This document shows positions 60,835 to 64,000 of a stretch of DNA of 64,000 nucleotides, in pieces; position 1 is the first letter of the stretch, and each line of letters opens with the position of its first letter. The notes below the pieces were generated by a model. That model searched no databases. It saw only the letters and a program-made list of their open reading frames with translations, and was not told where the DNA came from. The DNA comes from Cololabis saira (Eukaryota > Chordata > Actinopteri > Beloniformes > Belonidae): positions 17,972,690 through 18,036,689 of the forward strand of contig NC_084601.1 in NCBI RefSeq assembly GCF_033807715.1, read 5' to 3'. A program made the position numbers and the translations under genes.

Positions 60835-62137
60835 CTATTGTATCTGTAGGAATTTTTATTCTCGTTTTTCTGACGAAAGGAGGGCCTTTTTGACCCCCTA
60901 AACGTGCCCCAAAAGTCACCAAATTTTGCACGCAAACCAAGCCTGGCGAAAAATTTGATATTTAATGGTTTGCATTAATGGGCTTAGCAAAATGGCTCAA
61001 CAGCGCCCCCTAGAAAACTTTGTCCCTCAAGCCCCACAATATGGTTTGACATACATGCACGAAAATCGCTACACACCTGTATCATGTCACAATTTAAAGA
61101 AAACTCTCTTGGCGCCATGTCCGAAACCAAACAGGAAGTCGCCATTTTCAATTAATCGTGTAATTTAATCAATCGTGTAATTAATTTTTAATTTATGTTA
61201 TTTGTGAATTTATTTCTTGGAAAAAGGGGCAGATTAGATAAGATTCTTCTTCTTTGTGCTCCCTTTTCATTCACAATTTATGAATATTTGTATTTGTATT
61301 TGTATTGAATTGTTTGTTTTATTTTTTGAATGATATTAAAGAATAAAATGAAATGAATAATTTTGCCGCAATTTATGCCATTTCTTCGGCCGTTAATACA
61401 GCCCGAACCGTAACGTGTACCCAGGTGTGTTATACATCAAAATGTGCGTCTCCATCCTGCATTACTTTTCTCAGTCAAAAGCGTTACCGTGGCGACGATA
61501 GATGCCAAAAAGCATGCCCCCACTTCATCTGGTTGGTCCATGTTTGATAGTTCCTACTTTCTGCCACAACTTTTGAATGGCTTGACATAAAGAGTCGTCA
61601 TCGGACTCGGTTTTGAGTCCTTGAACATAATTGGTGCAAATTAGCCCCGCCCCTTCTTTTGATTGGTCAATATTTGATAGTCCCTATTCTGTGCCATAAC
61701 TTTTGAATGGCTTGACATAAAGAGTCGTGGGTGTTGTCATCGGACTCGGTTTTGAGTCCTTGAACATAATTGGTGCAAATTAGCCCCGCCCCTTCTTCTG
61801 ATTGGTCAATATTTGATAGTCCCTATTCTGTGCCATAACTTTTGAATGGTTTGACATAAAGACTCGTGGGTGGTGTCATCGGACTCGGTTTTGAGTCCTT
61901 GAACAAAATTGGTGCAAATTAGCCCCACGCCTTCATCTGATTGGTCCGTATTTGATAGTTCCTACTTTCTGCCATAACTTTTGAATGGTTTGATATAGAG
62001 AGTCGTGGGTGGTGTCATCCGCTAAATGTCCAGGCCTGAAGAATCTACATGCAAGTCACACAAGCGCTTCCACTGCAGCACGCCTGAACGTGCACAAGGG
62101 TGCAAGGGCCCGTTCATCGCTGCTTGCAGCTTTAATT
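60835..62137 (-). mobile_element. Tandem-repeat element, copy 3 (complete, with an insertion)
   Basis: Reverse complement of copies 1 and 2: starts (minus) AATTAAAGCTGCAAGCAGCG at 62137 and ends GGGCCCTAATAA at 60835. It holds about four units of the roughly 140-bp repeat (61540-62020). Between 61165 and 61357 about 180 bp are inserted relative to the other copies, ending in AAAGAATAAAATGAAATGAA, probably a short LINE 3' fragment. It begins 46 bp after the Harbinger-like element's right TSD. Confidence 0.8.
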
Positions 62138-62304
62138 TTTCTTTGTCTTTTGATTTTGTAGAAAGCAGGCAGAAAAAAACTGTATGGTCCACAAACATGT
62201 AAACCAAAAATAGTACATTAAGCTGCCAATCTATAATCAATAAAAGATGCTGATGCAGACTTAAACAGCATGATCTACATGCTTTAGAAAACAAATCTTT
62301 TTGT

Positions 62305-62622
62305 CAAATGTGCTGTATTCTACGGAATACAGCACATTTGGGTATGTATGTATGACCCCTAAAGGTTCATACATATATGCATTTTATTTCCTCTGTTTTC
62401 CCATGATAACGAGATAATTAATTTGAGATCTCAAGAAAACAAAACCTACGAAGCCATAAAAGGTCATACATACATCCATACATTTTATTTGCTCCGTTTT
62501 CCTGGGAAAATTATCTTGTTATCATGGGAAAACTGAGGAAAATTATCTTGTTATAACGGGAAAAGAGAGGATATAAAATGTATGTATGTATGACCCTTCA
62601 GGGCTTTTGTAGTATTCCACTA
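62305..62622. mobile_element. Foldback MITE with terminal perfect palindrome
   Basis: CAAATGTGCTGTATTC (62305-62320), TACG, GAATACAGCACATTTG (62325-62340) is a perfect 16-bp palindrome. From 62324 the sequence GGAATAC... TCATACATA, ATTTTATTTCCTCTGTTTTC, CCATGATAAC is repeated in inverse order from 62622 (GGAATAC, CATACATACATACATTTTAT, CCCGTTATAAC), giving long imperfect arms of about 80 bp. TSD not resolved. Confidence 0.65.
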
Positions 62623-63190
<568 letters not shown>

Positions 63191-63385
63191 GTAACAAACT
63201 ATAAGAGAAAAGAAGTGGACTGGGAATCAGTAGACGTGATCTGATCTTTGACGCACAAACTCTGGCTTTCTTACAGTAAAAACAGTGGTTGCATGTAGGA
63301 AACTTATTAACATAATGCAAAAATAACCTTAGCCTCCTTCCTTCTAGAGCCTTTAGTAATAACGACCTCATGCTAGAAAATCCCC

Positions 63386-63390
<5 letters not shown>

Positions 63391-63445
<55 letters not shown>
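63391..63445. repeat. (AT)n microsatellite
   Basis: About 27 AT units. The remaining sequence to 64000 is AT-rich with nothing recognised. Confidence 0.95.
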
Positions 63446-63446
<1 letters not shown>

Positions 63447-64000
63447 CTAAATAAATTGCTCTTCATGCTCCTTCACTTTTTATTATTATAACATTCAACC
63501 CTTTTTCAAAGTGAAGTCAGAGCCTCCATCATGTGTTGCCACTTTTACACACATAACAATTATTGCAGGAAATATCTGGTTAAACTAGTTAAACCAGTTG
63601 AATTGGTGTGGAACCTACTTATTTTGTCCAAATTGGGCCAAAAATGTAGATAAAAATAAAAACAAACCCTCTTGACGAGAAAAATAACTTTCCATAAAAA
63701 TAAATATAGAGCAGGAAGGACAACGTAAAAGTCGAGTAAGGGTAAAATCTCCCTACACACAGATCTCAGCCCTTATACTGCACCTCATAACAATGAATTT
63801 TAAACTGCTTTTGACGACTGAAGAGGATTTAATCTATAACATTTAATTAAATTTACTTTATTTAATTAAGATTACTTTATTAATTAATTCAAATCATTTG
63901 AAATTTGTGGCACACTGTCATTTGGGTGTAGAGTAGTAAAAAAAAAAGTATGCTTTTGAGCCTCTTGGACTTAAAAGTAAATGCTTTTTAGCATTAATTT

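Overview
This window looks like intergenic (or intronic) chromosomal DNA from a teleost fish. I see no exon set of a recognisable host gene, no bacterial-style operon, and nothing I would defend as a functional host protein. The evidence for a fish is the repeat content: L2-type and Rex-like LINE relics with typical teleost 3' tails, a tRNA-derived SINE with its target-site duplication (TSD), PIF/Harbinger, hAT, Kolobok/piggyBac-like and pogo-like DNA transposons, a DIRS-type tyrosine-recombinase retrotransposon, two recent LTR insertions, and long (TG)n, (GA)n, (TCTA)n, (GAT)n and (AT)n microsatellites.

Layout. 0-13.8 kb is a nest of insertions: an L2 LINE (endonuclease about 3.4 kb, reverse transcriptase and C-terminus about 5-6 kb, last codons about 11.3 kb) is split by a Harbinger-like fragment, an old LTR fragment and a 5.2-kb DIRS-like element (about 5998-11243, minus strand) loaded with minisatellites. 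A second LINE fragment, a SINE relic and the first of three copies of a tandem-repeat-bearing element follow. 14.4-15.7 kb holds a truncated piggyBac transposase. 18573-21096 is a young non-autonomous LTR retrotransposon with apparently identical 338-bp LTRs, a GAAAG TSD and one proline-rich ORF built of in-frame tandem arrays. 23.5-24.8 kb and 26.4-27.2 kb are LINE 3' parts. 30.1-34.2 kb is a minus-strand LINE interrupted by a tandem-repeat element and a MITE. 38.5 and 40.7 kb carry DNA transposons with exact TSDs. 44135-48001 is a second young LTR element (1544-bp LTRs with one difference seen, GTAC TSD, no coding capacity). 48.8-54.1 kb carries a LINE with a MITE in it and two hAT elements with perfect 8-bp TSDs. 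59198-60786 is a PIF/Harbinger-like element with a CTG TSD, followed by the third tandem-repeat element and a foldback MITE. The stretches between (about 16.3-18.5, 21.1-23.3, 28.5-30.1, 35.2-37.2, 38.8-40.7, 41.3-43.3 and 55.8-59.2 kb) show no supported gene.

No genes work together here as a pathway. The biology is transposon succession, and the interrupted elements give a relative order of insertion. The most interesting signals are the two young non-autonomous LTR elements, the DIRS-like element with duplicated minisatellite modules, and the three-copy element that may be a Helentron-type rolling-circle family.
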